DNA of 53,444 nucleotides from an uncultured Faecalibacterium sp. (GCA_934561115.1 CAKTFS010000013.1:1-53444); one strand, 5' to 3'; counted from the stretch's first letter, positions 24,182-32,800 are shown. Program-made: numbers and translations. The notes: generated by a model from the letters alone, not told the origin.

Positions 24182-27100
24182 TCATTCCGTTGCAAGGCGG
24201 ACAAAGGGTGCGATGGCGTTGGCGTCGCCGTGGCGGACGATGGAGTAGGTAATATCGCAGTAGGGCTGGATGGCGGTGCTCTTTTCCACGGTGGAGATGA
24301 GCAGCACCTGCAATTGCAGGCGGCGGAACAGCTCCATCATGGGGCGGATGCGGTCGCTGGTCATCTTGCTGAAGGCCTCGTCCAGCAGCACCAGTCGGAT
24401 GCTGTTCTCGCTCTTCTGGTAAATTTGCAGAAGGCTTGCGCAGATGGCCACATAGAAGGGTGCCTGATTCTCGCCGCCGGAGGAATCGCGGCTGACGCGG
24501 GACAGATACGCCTGCTGCCCGGTGACCTGATTGGTCACCTTGATATCGTAATCCAGATAGGTGCGGTAGTCCACATAGTCCGAAAAAGTGGCACCGGCGG
24601 CGGTGCGTCCCTCCTGCCGGGCGCGGGTGTTCTCGTCCACGTCCGCCATGATCTTTTCCATCAATTCGTCCACCTGACGCTCGTAGGCGGGGTCGGCGGT
24701 GGCGGCAAGGTTGTCCAGAGAGTCGCCCTCGGTCATCTGCTGGTTGCCCTTGTCCACAATGACCTGATAGAAGGCCGCCAGCTGCGGGTCGCGGCTGGGC
24801 TCCAGCTCAAAGCGGTAGACTTCCTCGCCGTAGGTCAGCTGCTCCATGACCTTGTTCAGCTCCCGGAACTGCCGCCGGGCGTTGAAGATATCGTCCTTCA
24901 TGCGGAACAGGATATCCTTGCGGAAGCGGTCCTTGCAGTCCCGCTGCGCCTGCTCCAAGCGGGCGGCGTAGCGCTCCAAATCGATGCGCACAAGGCTTTC
25001 GTGCTGGGCGCGGTACTGTTCCAGCCCGGCAAGCCCCAAGGGATAATCGCAGACATAGCGCTGGTTGTAGGCTTTCTGCGCCGGTTCCAGCGTGCTGTTC
25101 AGGTAGACGGTCAGGGCATCGTCCAGCTTGGCCTGTGCCTTTTCGGCGGCCTGCGCGGCGGCGCGGGGGGATTTGTCCGGCCCGGTCAGCGCCTGCTGAC
25201 GGCTGCGGGAGAGCGGCTCCACCAGCGGGTGGGCGGCAAAAAAGCTCTCGGCGGCCTGTGTGCTCTTTTCGGCGGTGTCCACCGCCTTTTGCTGCTCGGT
25301 CTCGCAGGAGGAGATCTGTTTTTCGCACACGCGCAGATCGCCGCCGGTCTGCTCCACAGCGGTACGGGCGGCTTCCCATGCGGCTTCGCGCACCTCTTCC
25401 TCTTTGTACAGCTGCTGCAGCAGCGGGTTCTCGCGGCACTCGGCCAGCTTTGCGGCCTGTTCCTCCACCGCCGCGCGGGCGGCGGTCAGGGCGGCGCGGG
25501 CGTCCCACAGAGCGGCAAGCTCTTCCAGCGTGGTGCCGCGCAAAAGGGTCTGGTACTGGCTGTAGGCGGCTTTCAGGTTCTGCTCTGCCTGTGCGGCGGC
25601 ACGCACCTCCTCGGCAAGGGCGTTCATCTCCCCTGCCAGTGCCCCGGCGCGGGCGCGGCGGGCTTCCAGGCCGATATAGCGCTGCGGGGTGCGCAGACGC
25701 TCCAAGCGGAAGGGGTGATGGCGCAGAAGGTCCCGGGTGGCGCTGTCGGGGTAGTTTTCCAGCGTGTCGGGGGTGTCGCAGCAGACGATGCGGCGCAGGA
25801 TGGTGTCGGCGTACTGCGCGGCCAGCGGGTTTTCGCTGGTGACCTGTGCCGCCAGACTGTCGGCGGGGGCGGTGTCGGCGCGGCGGTTGGCCTTGCGCAG
25901 ACCCGGGGTGTCCAGCAGGCTGATGGGCCCCACCTTGTCCTTCAGCGCCACAAAGGCGCTTTTTGCGGCGGCGTAGTGGGCGGGCGGCACAAGGATATCG
26001 AAGCGGCGGTCGCCCAGACAGGCTTCCACGCAGTCCTGCCAGCTCTCGTCCTCCACGTTCAGCAGCTCGCAGAAGATGCGGGCGTCCGGCTCCATGCCCC
26101 GGCTTTTCAGCTCGGCGTTCACGGCGTCCCGCACCCGGGTGGCGGCGTCGCCGTGGGGGTACACCCACTTGCCGCCGGACACGGCGTCCAGCTCAGCGCG
26201 CTTCTCGGTCTGCTGGCGCTGCAAGGCGGCGGTGTGCTGCCGGGCGGCAAAATAGGCTTCTTCCAGCGGCTTTTCCTGTGCGGTCAGCCAGTCGGTCAGG
26301 GCGGGCAGGGTGTCGGGGGTCAAGTCTGCCATCTTCTGCCCGGCGGCAAAGCCGCTGCGGCGCAGCACCGCCAGCAGGTTGCCGGTCTTTTCGGCGGCCT
26401 TTTCAGCGGTGTCCGCCTTGCGGGCGGCGGCATCCAGTGCGGTCTGCCGGTGCGCCAGCTCCTCGCTGAGGGCATCCAGTGCGCGTCCCTCGCCGCTGGC
26501 ACCGGCGGCGCTGTGGGCGGTCAGGTAGGCGCGGCGGGCTTCCGCCTCGGCGGTCTTGGCCTCGGCGTAGCGGGTGCGCAGCGTCTCCTGCTGGCGGCGT
26601 CCGGCCTCCACCCGCTCCTGCCAGACAGCCTTTTCCCCGGCATCCGCAGCAGCCCGTGCCAGCAGGGCGGCACCCCGGTTCACAAGGGCTTCGGTCTGTT
26701 TTTCGGTGGCTTCACGGCCAAAGCGCACGATCTCGTCCAGCGCGTCGGCGCGGGTCTGGGCTTCCGCCAGCACGGCGTGCAGGTTTTCCAGCTCCAGGCG
26801 GTCACCCTGCAAGGCTTCCAGATCCAGCTCCGGCTGGGGCAGGATATACTGGTACAGAAACTCCCGGAAGTTCGGGATCTCGTCCATGCTGGTGCCCATC
26901 TGGAACACCTCGTTGAACTTTTTGCCCAGCGGGCTGGCTGCGCGTCCGATGCCCAGTGCGCGGCAGATTCTGTCCCGCGCTTCGCTGGGGCTGCGGGTGT
27001 AGGAAAGCCGCCCCTCGGCGGGTTTGAAGTCCTCCTTGGCGCTGGGCGCGCCGGTGCGCGGGTCGATGAAGGGCAGCTGTTCCAGCGTGATGCCGTCCTC

Positions 27101-27481
27101 TGAGATATACCACGTCTGGTCGCCGGGGTGCAGCTCCTGCATGGGGCCTTCGGACTCCACCCGCACCGCGATGACAAAGCTGGTGTGCTTGACGCTGTCC
27201 CGGAACTCTGCCCCGATATACGCCACGGTGTGCCCCGGGCGGCGGTAGGCGTTTTCGCCGCGCTGCTTGGCGTGGACAGAGCCCTGCAGGGTGCGGCCGC
27301 TCTTTTTATTGCCCAGCGCATTGAAGTTGCGGTTGGTGGTCAGGCAGTAGCGGATGGCGTCCAGAATGGTGGTCTTGCCCACGGCGTTCACGCCGATCAT
27401 ATAGGTCAGGCGGGCGCAGTCGAAGGTGGTATTTTCAAAGTTGTGCCAGTTGATCAGTTTCAGGCGCTTGAGTTCGATCAT
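24182..27481 (-). CDS. jetC: SMC-like ATPase, Wadjet JetC / MukB-MksB family
   Basis: 1099 aa. The N-terminal ATPase head has Walker A GVNAVGKTT (30-38). A long coiled coil is interrupted by a hinge-like region (about 440-600). The C-terminal head has the signature SSGGENQAPF and Walker B RLVLLDEAF. Such proteins form a DNA-extruding motor with JetA and JetB. In Wadjet systems they detect and help destroy small circular plasmids together with the nuclease JetD. The gene overlaps jetB by ATGA. The Walker A has Ala where Gly is usual (GxNGxGKT). No jetD follows; the next gene is a MATE transporter. Confidence 0.88.
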   Translation of the reverse strand: MIELKRLKLINWHNFENTTFDCARLTYMIGVNAVGKTTILDAIRYCLTTNRNFNALGNKKSGRTLQGSVHAKQRGENAYRRPGHTVAYIGAEFRDSVKHTSFVIAVRVESEGPMQELHPGDQTWYISEDGITLEQLPFIDPRTGAPSAKEDFKPAEGRLSYTRSPSEARDRICRALGIGRAASPLGKKFNEVFQMGTSMDEIPNFREFLYQYILPQPELDLEALQGDRLELENLHAVLAEAQTRADALDEIVRFGREATEKQTEALVNRGAALLARAAADAGEKAVWQERVEAGRRQQETLRTRYAEAKTAEAEARRAYLTAHSAAGASGEGRALDALSEELAHRQTALDAAARKADTAEKAAEKTGNLLAVLRRSGFAAGQKMADLTPDTLPALTDWLTAQEKPLEEAYFAARQHTAALQRQQTEKRAELDAVSGGKWVYPHGDAATRVRDAVNAELKSRGMEPDARIFCELLNVEDESWQDCVEACLGDRRFDILVPPAHYAAAKSAFVALKDKVGPISLLDTPGLRKANRRADTAPADSLAAQVTSENPLAAQYADTILRRIVCCDTPDTLENYPDSATRDLLRHHPFRLERLRTPQRYIGLEARRARAGALAGEMNALAEEVRAAAQAEQNLKAAYSQYQTLLRGTTLEELAALWDARAALTAARAAVEEQAAKLAECRENPLLQQLYKEEEVREAAWEAARTAVEQTGGDLRVCEKQISSCETEQQKAVDTAEKSTQAAESFFAAHPLVEPLSRSRQQALTGPDKSPRAAAQAAEKAQAKLDDALTVYLNSTLEPAQKAYNQRYVCDYPLGLAGLEQYRAQHESLVRIDLERYAARLEQAQRDCKDRFRKDILFRMKDDIFNARRQFRELNKVMEQLTYGEEVYRFELEPSRDPQLAAFYQVIVDKGNQQMTEGDSLDNLAATADPAYERQVDELMEKIMADVDENTRARQEGRTAAGATFSDYVDYRTYLDYDIKVTNQVTGQQAYLSRVSRDSSGGENQAPFYVAICASLLQIYQKSENSIRLVLLDEAFSKMTSDRIRPMMELFRRLQLQVLLISTVEKSTAIQPYCDITYSIVRHGDANAIAPFVRLATE

Positions 27482-28086
27482 GCTTCTGCCTCCCCTGCTT
27501 CGGTGTCTGCGCCCTCCGGGCGCTCGTACAGGCCAAGCTCGGTGCGGGTGCGGGCGCTCTCGGCGGCGGCATCCGCAAGGTCGGCATCCGGCAAGGCCAG
27601 CAGCACCGTGGGGAACACCTCAATGCGGCTGTCCAGCCCGGAGAGCCGCCCCACCGGCCGCGCCAGATTGTACCGGCGCAGGGTGCGCATGAGCTTTTCC
27701 AGCGTTTGCTGATCCAGCTTGCGGGGCAGGTTCATCTTTTGCAGCTCGGCCTGCACTTCTTCCACCGTGACCAGCACCTCGTCTGCGCTGGCGGCAAGGC
27801 TTTCCCGTTTTTGCAGGTACAAAAGCCGCAGCACCAGCAGCAGGATGCTTTCGTACTTGAGCAGCCGTGCCTGACTGCCCTCGTGCTCGTTGACCAGCGC
27901 CGCCGCCTGCATGGGCGCGGGGTACAAAAGCACCGCGTAGCCCAAGGGCTTGAACACCGCGCGCACCTCGTTGAGGTGATCCTGAATATACAGATATTTT
28001 GCCCGCTGTTCCTCTACGCAGCCCAGCACAAAGCAGTGGTTGAGCAGATAGTTTGCGGTCTCTTCCAGCAGATCAATGGTTGCCAT
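27478..28086 (-). CDS. jetB: Wadjet JetB (DUF4194) family protein
   Basis: 202 aa. The sequence has the features of DUF4194/MukE-MksE-like kite proteins: tandem winged-helix domains with LLKYESILLLVLRLLYL in the middle and VEVFPTVL-type C-terminal strands (RIEVFPTVLLAL). It is expected to bridge JetA and the JetC heads. AAGGAGG lies 8 bases before the ATG. It overlaps jetA by 14 bases and jetC by 4, so translation is coupled. The C-terminal 35 residues are Ala/Glu-rich and probably disordered. Confidence 0.85.
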   Translation of the reverse strand: MATIDLLEETANYLLNHCFVLGCVEEQRAKYLYIQDHLNEVRAVFKPLGYAVLLYPAPMQAAALVNEHEGSQARLLKYESILLLVLRLLYLQKRESLAASADEVLVTVEEVQAELQKMNLPRKLDQQTLEKLMRTLRRYNLARPVGRLSGLDSRIEVFPTVLLALPDADLADAAAESARTRTELGLYERPEGADTEAGEAEA

Positions 28087-29503
28087 CCGTGTTTACCTCC
28101 TTGCGGCGGGTCAGGACAAAATCCTGAAACCGGAAGCCGCCGCGCTCCACCCAGTTTCCGGTCAGGGTGATATCATACTCCCGGTGCGGCGACTGGGAAT
28201 AGGTGTGCAGGCCGATGATGCCTGTAAAGTCGTTCGGGTATTCCTCCACAAGGGTGGAGGCGTTCACCTGCGGGCGGGCAGCCAGTGCCTGCCGCGCCAG
28301 CAGCGCCACGTTTTCCTCGGTGACGGCAAGGCGGGCGTAGTCCAGCAGCAGCTGCTGCTCCTGCCGCAGCCGTTCGGGGTCAAGGGGTTCGGTGCGCACC
28401 GGGGCAAGGGGCGCTTCGGTGCGGGGCGCGGCGGGAGGATACAGTGGCTTTGCGCCGAACACTGCCGCCGGGTACAGGTGCAGCCGCGCTGCCACCGGGC
28501 CGTCGTCCACTTCAAACAGCTGCTCCGGGCTGCGGATATCCTCGGCGTAGCGGCGCAGCAGGGCGGTAACGCTGCCCTGCGCCGAGCGGTCGCTCAGCAG
28601 CAAAAATTGTGCCCGCTGCACCGCCCGCTTGCGGTAGCGGATGTGGCTGGCGTCAATTTCCTTCATCAGGGTGCTCATCTCTTCCAGCGCGTCCCGCTGC
28701 TGCTGGATGAGGGCACGCACCCGGGGTGCAGCCTCGCCGGGGGCGCAGCGCTCCACCCGGGCGTAGTCCAGCGCCAGACGGGGCAGCTGGTTCTGCTCGC
28801 AGTCGTCCAGCTCTTCCTCCAGATAGGCGCGGTAGTTGAACAGGTTATCGCTGGTCTTAAAGCGGTGGTACGCCGCCGCCACCACTTTTTCCTCGTACTG
28901 GTCGAACAGTTCCAGCACCTCCTGCGGGGTGCGGTTATGGGTCAGGCGGTCGATATAATGCCCGATGGAAGCGTTGAGGGCGCGCAGGGACTTGTTCAAA
29001 GTTTCAAGGTCTGCCGCCACCTCCCGCAGCACATTCTCGTAGGGGCTTTTTTCCTGCCCGATGCTGCCCAGCAGCTGCCATGCCTTATACAGCTTGCCGG
29101 TATAGGTGACCACCCGGGGGTTCAGTATCTCTTCCAGCGCGTCCAGCAGCGGGGTGACCTCCGGCATAAAGGCAAGGGTGGGCTCGGTCTCGTAGCTGCC
29201 GGGCTGCTCTTCCAGCCAGCCGGTGCGGCGCAGACGCAGCAGAAAGCCCACCGCCAGCGTGTGGGGGTCGCGGGTGGGCTGCTCATCCTCATCGCCCGCG
29301 CCATCGGCGTCCAGCGCCAGCGGCTTTGCCAGCGCGGCAAAATAATCCTCGGCGCGGGAGACGGCTTCGGCGCGGGAAATGCTGTAATCTGCCGTATGGC
29401 GGCACTCCTCCCAGAGCAGCAGCAAAAGCTCTGCATAAAACGCCCGGTTGGGCCCCGCCAGCGGGCGGAACAGCCGTGGGCTGACCAGTTCAAACAGCTG
29501 CAT
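28073..29503 (-). CDS. jetA: Wadjet JetA family kleisin-like protein
   Basis: 476 aa. The N-terminus LFELVSPRLFRPLAGPNRAFYAELLLLLWEE is typical of the Wadjet JetA (type II, DUF5716) family, the kleisin analogous to MukF/MksF. The start at 29503 follows AGAAAGGACG; the open frame extends to 29665, but that part translates a palindromic repeat. It is the first gene of jetABC. A Pro/Ala-rich segment (about 370-400) is probably a linker. A promoter is seen at 29540-29568. Confidence 0.85.
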   Translation of the reverse strand: MQLFELVSPRLFRPLAGPNRAFYAELLLLLWEECRHTADYSISRAEAVSRAEDYFAALAKPLALDADGAGDEDEQPTRDPHTLAVGFLLRLRRTGWLEEQPGSYETEPTLAFMPEVTPLLDALEEILNPRVVTYTGKLYKAWQLLGSIGQEKSPYENVLREVAADLETLNKSLRALNASIGHYIDRLTHNRTPQEVLELFDQYEEKVVAAAYHRFKTSDNLFNYRAYLEEELDDCEQNQLPRLALDYARVERCAPGEAAPRVRALIQQQRDALEEMSTLMKEIDASHIRYRKRAVQRAQFLLLSDRSAQGSVTALLRRYAEDIRSPEQLFEVDDGPVAARLHLYPAAVFGAKPLYPPAAPRTEAPLAPVRTEPLDPERLRQEQQLLLDYARLAVTEENVALLARQALAARPQVNASTLVEEYPNDFTGIIGLHTYSQSPHREYDITLTGNWVERGGFRFQDFVLTRRKEVNTDGNH

Positions 29504-29539
29504 GGAAACGTCCTTTCTGTGTAAGTTCGATACCCTTTT

Positions 29540-29568
29540 ATTGTACCACAGCGGGCGGGGTTTGTCAC
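29540..29568 (-). promoter_or_regulatory. Promoter of jetABC
   Basis: On the minus strand GTGACA (29563-29568), 17 bases, TACAAT (29540-29545), about 37 bases before the jetA start. Confidence 0.6.
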
Positions 29569-29588
29569 AAAAAGGCGAAAAAAAGCAA

Positions 29589-29752
29589 ACTCCCTCAGTC
29601 AAAGCCTGACGGCTTTGCCAGCTCCCTCGGGGAGGGAGCCTCTGGCGCGCCCGGGAACTTTGCACTTTAGCCGGAAACTGTACCGTTATGCCAAAGGCCC
29701 CATCTCCGAGGGGGCTGTCATCGAGCGCAGCGAGATGACTGGGGGAGTTTCC
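29589..29752. repeat. Family A palindromic repeat, upstream of jetABC
   Basis: Full two-ended copy: CTCCCTCAGTCAAAGCC-TGAC-GGCTTTGCCAGC at the left, a centre with ACCGTTATGCC, and GTCATC...GATGACTGGGGGAG at the right. No coding signal. Confidence 0.8.
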
Positions 29753-29773
29753 TCGGGAGCGTCCGTTCGATAC

Positions 29774-29804
29774 AAAAAGCCCCGGGGCGGTTCTGCTCCG
29801 GGGC
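29774..29804 (-). terminator. Terminator of the 29820 lipoprotein gene
   Basis: GCCCCGG (29779-29785) pairs with CCGGGGC (29798-29804); the minus strand continues with TTTTT. Confidence 0.75.
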
Positions 29805-29819
29805 GGGGGTGTGATGTAA

Positions 29820-30380
29820 TTACTGTGCAGCGCTTCTGGTCAGTTCAAAGCCGATGGCAACATAGGTCTTGCCGCCGATGGTCTTTGCGCCGACGCCCAG
29901 CGCGGTAAGTTCCAGTGTTCTACCGTTTTCTTCTGCGTTTCCAAGCCCTTTGTTCACAGTTCTGAACAAGGCCAGTATATTGCTGCTGCTGACCTTGATG
30001 TTCTGTGCGGTTGCAGCCTCGTAGAAAAACGGCACATAACGTCTTTCGGTGTCTCTTTTCAGCTCCCAGCAAAGCATTACCTGCCGTACCACGGTTTTTT
30101 CGTTTCCGTCTGTTTTGTTTCCGTCTGTTTTCCAGATCTTCTCATTGGTCAGGCTTTCCGCGCTGCTGTTCTCGGTGATCTGCTTGACAGCCAATGCCTT
30201 GATGTCGGCGTTGTTTTCAAACTCTTTGCCAAACTTTTTATTCAGCGCAGCCAGATAGGCGCTTTCCACCTTGGCCTCAAATTCCGGGTTGCCGGCATCG
30301 CTGCCGCTGCAGGCGGTAAGCAGCGCAATTGCAATGATACCGGCCAGCAGAACCGCCGCAAGACGCTTTATCGTTTTCAT
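29820..30380 (-). CDS. Lipoprotein of unknown function, paralogue 1
   Basis: 186 aa. The signal peptide with lipobox LLTACSG puts the lipidated Cys near residue 24. The mature domain has no recognised family. It ends with a strand pattern (GGKTYVAIGFELTRS) that matches the end of the lipoprotein gene at 30861 (NKQSFVAIAFQIKNP), so the two look like diverged paralogues. GGGAGGAG precedes the ATG. The gene has its own promoter and terminator. The leader contains a hairpin CCCGTGC-GGAT-GCACGGG. Confidence 0.75.
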   Translation of the reverse strand: MKTIKRLAAVLLAGIIAIALLTACSGSDAGNPEFEAKVESAYLAALNKKFGKEFENNADIKALAVKQITENSSAESLTNEKIWKTDGNKTDGNEKTVVRQVMLCWELKRDTERRYVPFFYEAATAQNIKVSSSNILALFRTVNKGLGNAEENGRTLELTALGVGAKTIGGKTYVAIGFELTRSAAQ

Positions 30381-30442
30381 GCAATACTCCTCCCATAAAA
30401 TGCAGGGCGTTCCCGTGCGGATGCACGGGGCATTCTGTTTTC

Positions 30443-30472
30443 ATTTTACAGCAGCGCGGCGGCGTTCGTCAA
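30443..30472 (-). promoter_or_regulatory. Promoter of lipoprotein paralogue 1
   Basis: On the minus strand TTGACG (30467-30472), 18 bases, TAAAAT (30443-30448). Confidence 0.6.
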
Positions 30473-30534
30473 TGGCAAGTGTGCCTGTTTTTTGCCGGGA
30501 TTTTTGGGCAGAGCGCAAAAAAGCGGGGTGGGCA

Positions 30535-30650
30535 GGACGATTGAAAATGGCTTCCGCTTGCGCTCTAGCCATATTCAGCGGAAAATTATTTTTATTTCGC
30601 GTTTGTCGCGCTCTGCGGAGCGCTCCAAACGCATTTTCACGGGAGGGGGT
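30535..30650 (+). repeat. Family B element, copy 5 (full length)
   Basis: GGACGATTGAAAATGGC, hairpin 1 (ATGGCT/AGCCAT), TTCAGCGGAAAATTA, hairpin 2 (30599-30613 with 30618-30632, TGCG loop, two internal mismatches), then TTTTCACGGGAGGGG. It shares the outer stem GCGTTTG with copy 4, but the inner arms differ in a compensating way (GCTC/GAGC here, GGCC/GGCC there). Confidence 0.85.
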
Positions 30651-30657
30651 TGGAAAC

Positions 30658-30798
30658 GAACTCCCTCAGTCAAAGCCTGACGGCTTTGCCAGCTCCCTCT
30701 GGGAGGGAGCCTCTGGCGTGGCGGGAAAGTTTGCCGCTGTGCTAAAAGCTCCCCCCTTCGGGGGAGCTGGCACGCCGAAAGGCGTGACTGAGAGGGTT
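30658..30798. repeat. Family A palindromic repeat
   Basis: Left module CTCAGTCAAAGCC-TGAC-GGCTTTGCCAGCTCCC; right module GGGGGAGCTGGCACGCC-GAAA-GGCGTGACTGAGAGGG with a GNRA-type loop. The outer ends GAACTCCCTCAG and CTGAGAGGGTTC are near-perfect inverted repeats. Confidence 0.85.
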
Positions 30799-30802
30799 CA
30801 CG

Positions 30803-30836
30803 CAAAAAAGCCCCGGAGGGCGGGTGCTCTCCGGGG
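30803..30836 (-). terminator. Terminator of the 30861 lipoprotein gene
   Basis: CCCCGGAG (30811-30818) pairs with CTCCGGGG (30829-30836); the minus strand continues with C and six T. Confidence 0.8.
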
Positions 30837-30860
30837 AAGAAAGGACTGATGATTCTTTAC

Positions 30861-31373
30861 TTATTTGCCCTTGTAGTTGGGGTTCTTGATCTGGAATGCA
30901 ATCGCAACAAAGCTCTGCTTGTTGCTGGTCCTGACGATGACACCGACCTTGGACCAGTTGCCACTCTGTTTAACGTCCGCCTTGATACCAGTGGAAACAT
31001 TGTGGCTGCTCTCGATCTGCTTCAGCAGTGCATTCAGCAGGGTGCCTTCAAACATATAGTTGCCAGTCACCGTAATGGTCAGATACTGTTTTTCTTCACC
31101 TTCCACATGGACATCACCACTGAACTTATGACCAAAAATCTCAATACCACCCTTGAGGTCTTCCTCTAGGTGTGCTTCAGCGACCTTCTGCAGGTCTCGA
31201 TCATTCTGCAGGCTTGCGGTGCTGGTACTCTTGCCGCGGATCTGGCTCATCACCTTTTCCTCGGCTTCCTTATCCTCTTTCATATTGTTGCCACCGCCGC
31301 CACAGGCGGTGAGCATCACCATAGCCATCACACCTGCCAGCAGCAGGGCTACAAATTTTTTCAGGTTCTTCAT
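30861..31373 (-). CDS. Lipoprotein of unknown function, paralogue 2
   Basis: 170 aa. The lipobox MLTACGG gives the lipidated Cys near residue 24, followed by a Gly/Asn-rich linker and a domain of about 130 residues that resembles that of the 29820 gene, most clearly at its C-terminus. The start is set at 31373, where GGAGGG lies 9 bases upstream; the frame is open to 31490. It has its own promoter. No function is known. Tandem related lipoproteins on one strand suggest an old duplication. Confidence 0.75.
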   Translation of the reverse strand: MKNLKKFVALLLAGVMAMVMLTACGGGGNNMKEDKEAEEKVMSQIRGKSTSTASLQNDRDLQKVAEAHLEEDLKGGIEIFGHKFSGDVHVEGEEKQYLTITVTGNYMFEGTLLNALLKQIESSHNVSTGIKADVKQSGNWSKVGVIVRTSNKQSFVAIAFQIKNPNYKGK

Positions 31374-31460
31374 AAGGGTATCCCTCCAATCAGCTTGTTT
31401 TGTGGATATGTTTCTTTTTTCTGGAAAGGCTTTCGCAACCATCGTTGCCTTTCTGTCCTG

Positions 31461-31490
31461 ATTATATCCGACCGGGAACGGTTCTGTCAA
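31461..31490 (-). promoter_or_regulatory. Promoter of lipoprotein paralogue 2
   Basis: On the minus strand TTGACA (31485-31490), 18 bases, TATAAT (31461-31466). The remaining stretch 31491-31687 shows no gene or clear signal. Confidence 0.75.
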
Positions 31491-31687
31491 TCGGGAATAT
31501 AGCTAAAGTTCCTGAAACAGTTTCGTGAAAAAGGATGAAAACAAGTGGGATTTGTTGCGGTTCTGGTATATTCTGGAATCCATTTTGTCGACAGTCTACG
31601 GAATCTCCGTTTCCCGGCTCCGGCGGCAGGGCTTTGCCGGGTGCGGGGTTACTTAAATTTGGATATATGTTGTGTTAGGGGGGTGTG

Positions 31688-31870
31688 AACTCCCTCAGTC
31701 GCGGCTTGCGCCGCGCCAGCTCCCTCTGGGAGGGAGCCAACCCTCTCAGTCAAAGCCTGACGGCTTTGCCAGCTCCCCCGAAAGGGGGAGCTTTATCGGC
31801 GCAAACCGGCAGATGCAAAAAGCTCCCCCCTTCGGGGGAGCTGGCGAGCGAAGCGAGACTGAGAGGGTTT
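31688..31870. repeat. Family A palindromic repeats, two left modules and one right
   Basis: CTCCCTCAGTCGCGGC-TTGC-GCCGC, then CCCTCTCAGTCAAAGCC-TGAC-GGCTTTG, then GGGGGAGCTGGCGAGCGAAGCGAGACTGAGAGG. The different hairpin arms inside the same conserved frame are seen side by side here. Confidence 0.85.
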
Positions 31871-31958
31871 TCCCCATTATTTTGCCTTTTTACACATTTT
31901 CACCACGTTTTAGTGGTAAAATCATGTCCGAATTGAAACGAACTCGGAGGAAGTACCC

Positions 31959-32630
31959 ATGCAACACTGTCCCGCCCGCGCGGCACAGCGGCTGGCGGCG
32001 GCAGTTCTGGCGCTGGTTTTGCTGCTGTGCGCCTTTTTGCCCCGTGCCCACGCCGCTGAGCTGAAAGAGAAAAACGGCATCCGGCTGCTCAGCTTCGACA
32101 CCAGCCACATCCTTTCCATCGGCAACCAGACCTCCGGCAAGTGCAGCCTGTACGCGCTGCGCTACGCCCGCACCATTCTGGACGGCAAGGTGTGCTCCGG
32201 CAGCGGGATGTGGTCGAACGGGGCGGTGTGGTCGGCAGCGGGTTACACCGGGTACTCCGGCACCCGCGCCGAGTGCCTGAAAAAGCTGTACAACGAGCTT
32301 TCCGCCGGGCGTCCGGTGATCGTGCACCTGAAAAACACCACGGTCAGCGGGGTCAAAAAGCACTCTAACCGCACCTCTACTTATGAATACCACCTGACTT
32401 CCTCCGGCTGGGACGAGGTGAACTACCCCCACATTGCCACCAGCAGCACCTACGGGCACTGGGTGTGCGTGGCGGGCATCTCCCCCACCGCCGACCCGGA
32501 AAACCTGACCGAGAGCGACTTCTACGCCCTCGACCCCGCCCGGGTAACGGCCAACGGACGTCTTGCGGTCACCCGCCTGCTGGACGATACCCTGTGGGTG
32601 GAAAACTCCCCCCTCAAGGTGCTGGGGTAA
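31959..32630 (+). CDS. Secreted C39-like peptidase-fold protein
   Basis: 223 aa. The signal peptide (about 1-32, ending AHA) is followed by a papain-like fold of the C39/C70 type. The likely nucleophile Cys is in SGKCSLYALRYAR and the likely His is in YGHWVCVAGIS, followed by ALDPAR. The sequence NGIRLLSF...QTSGKCSLYALRYA recalls C39-like domains found in gut Firmicutes. Substrate unknown; a peptidase or amidase acting outside the cell is likely. The Shine-Dalgarno GGAGGA stands 8 bases before the ATG. A family B element follows directly after the stop. Confidence 0.75.
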   Translation: MQHCPARAAQRLAAAVLALVLLLCAFLPRAHAAELKEKNGIRLLSFDTSHILSIGNQTSGKCSLYALRYARTILDGKVCSGSGMWSNGAVWSAAGYTGYSGTRAECLKKLYNELSAGRPVIVHLKNTTVSGVKKHSNRTSTYEYHLTSSGWDEVNYPHIATSSTYGHWVCVAGISPTADPENLTESDFYALDPARVTANGRLAVTRLLDDTLWVENSPLKVLG

Positions 32631-32632
32631 AA

Positions 32633-32749
32633 TACGATTTCAAATGGCTGCCGCTTCGCTCCAGCCATAAATCAAGGAATTTCTTTTTTAATTTCAGGAC
32701 AGCGGAATGCCTGCGGGCGTTCCGCTGTCCTATTTTCACGGGAAGGGTT
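32633..32749 (+). repeat. Family B element, copy 6 (full length)
   Basis: Begins 3 bases after the stop of the C39-like gene. Hairpin 1 is ATGGCT/AGCCAT. Hairpin 2 is GGACAGCGGAATGCC (32697-32711) with GGCGTTCCGCTGTCC (32716-32730), TGCG loop, one G-T pair. It ends TTTTCACGGGAAGGG. Confidence 0.85.
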
Positions 32750-32760
32750 CCATTTTTACC

Positions 32761-32800
32761 AGAAAAGGGACTGTTGCACATGCGACAGCCCCTTTCTTTT
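32761..32800 (+). terminator. Intrinsic terminator after copy 6
   Basis: AGAAAAGGGACTGTTGC (32761-32777) pairs with GCGACAGCCCCTTTTCT (32782-32798), then T. A second terminator directly behind a family B hairpin. Confidence 0.8.

Noticed and set aside
24230..27103. 957-codon open frame opposite jetC
   Set aside because: Long antisense frames are expected opposite GC-rich genes; it is Gly/Val/Ala/Gln-rich, has no family features and lies fully within a well-supported gene.
29504..29665. N-terminal extension of JetA
   Set aside because: The extra residues translate a palindromic repeat, and a proper ribosome binding site is at the 29503 start.
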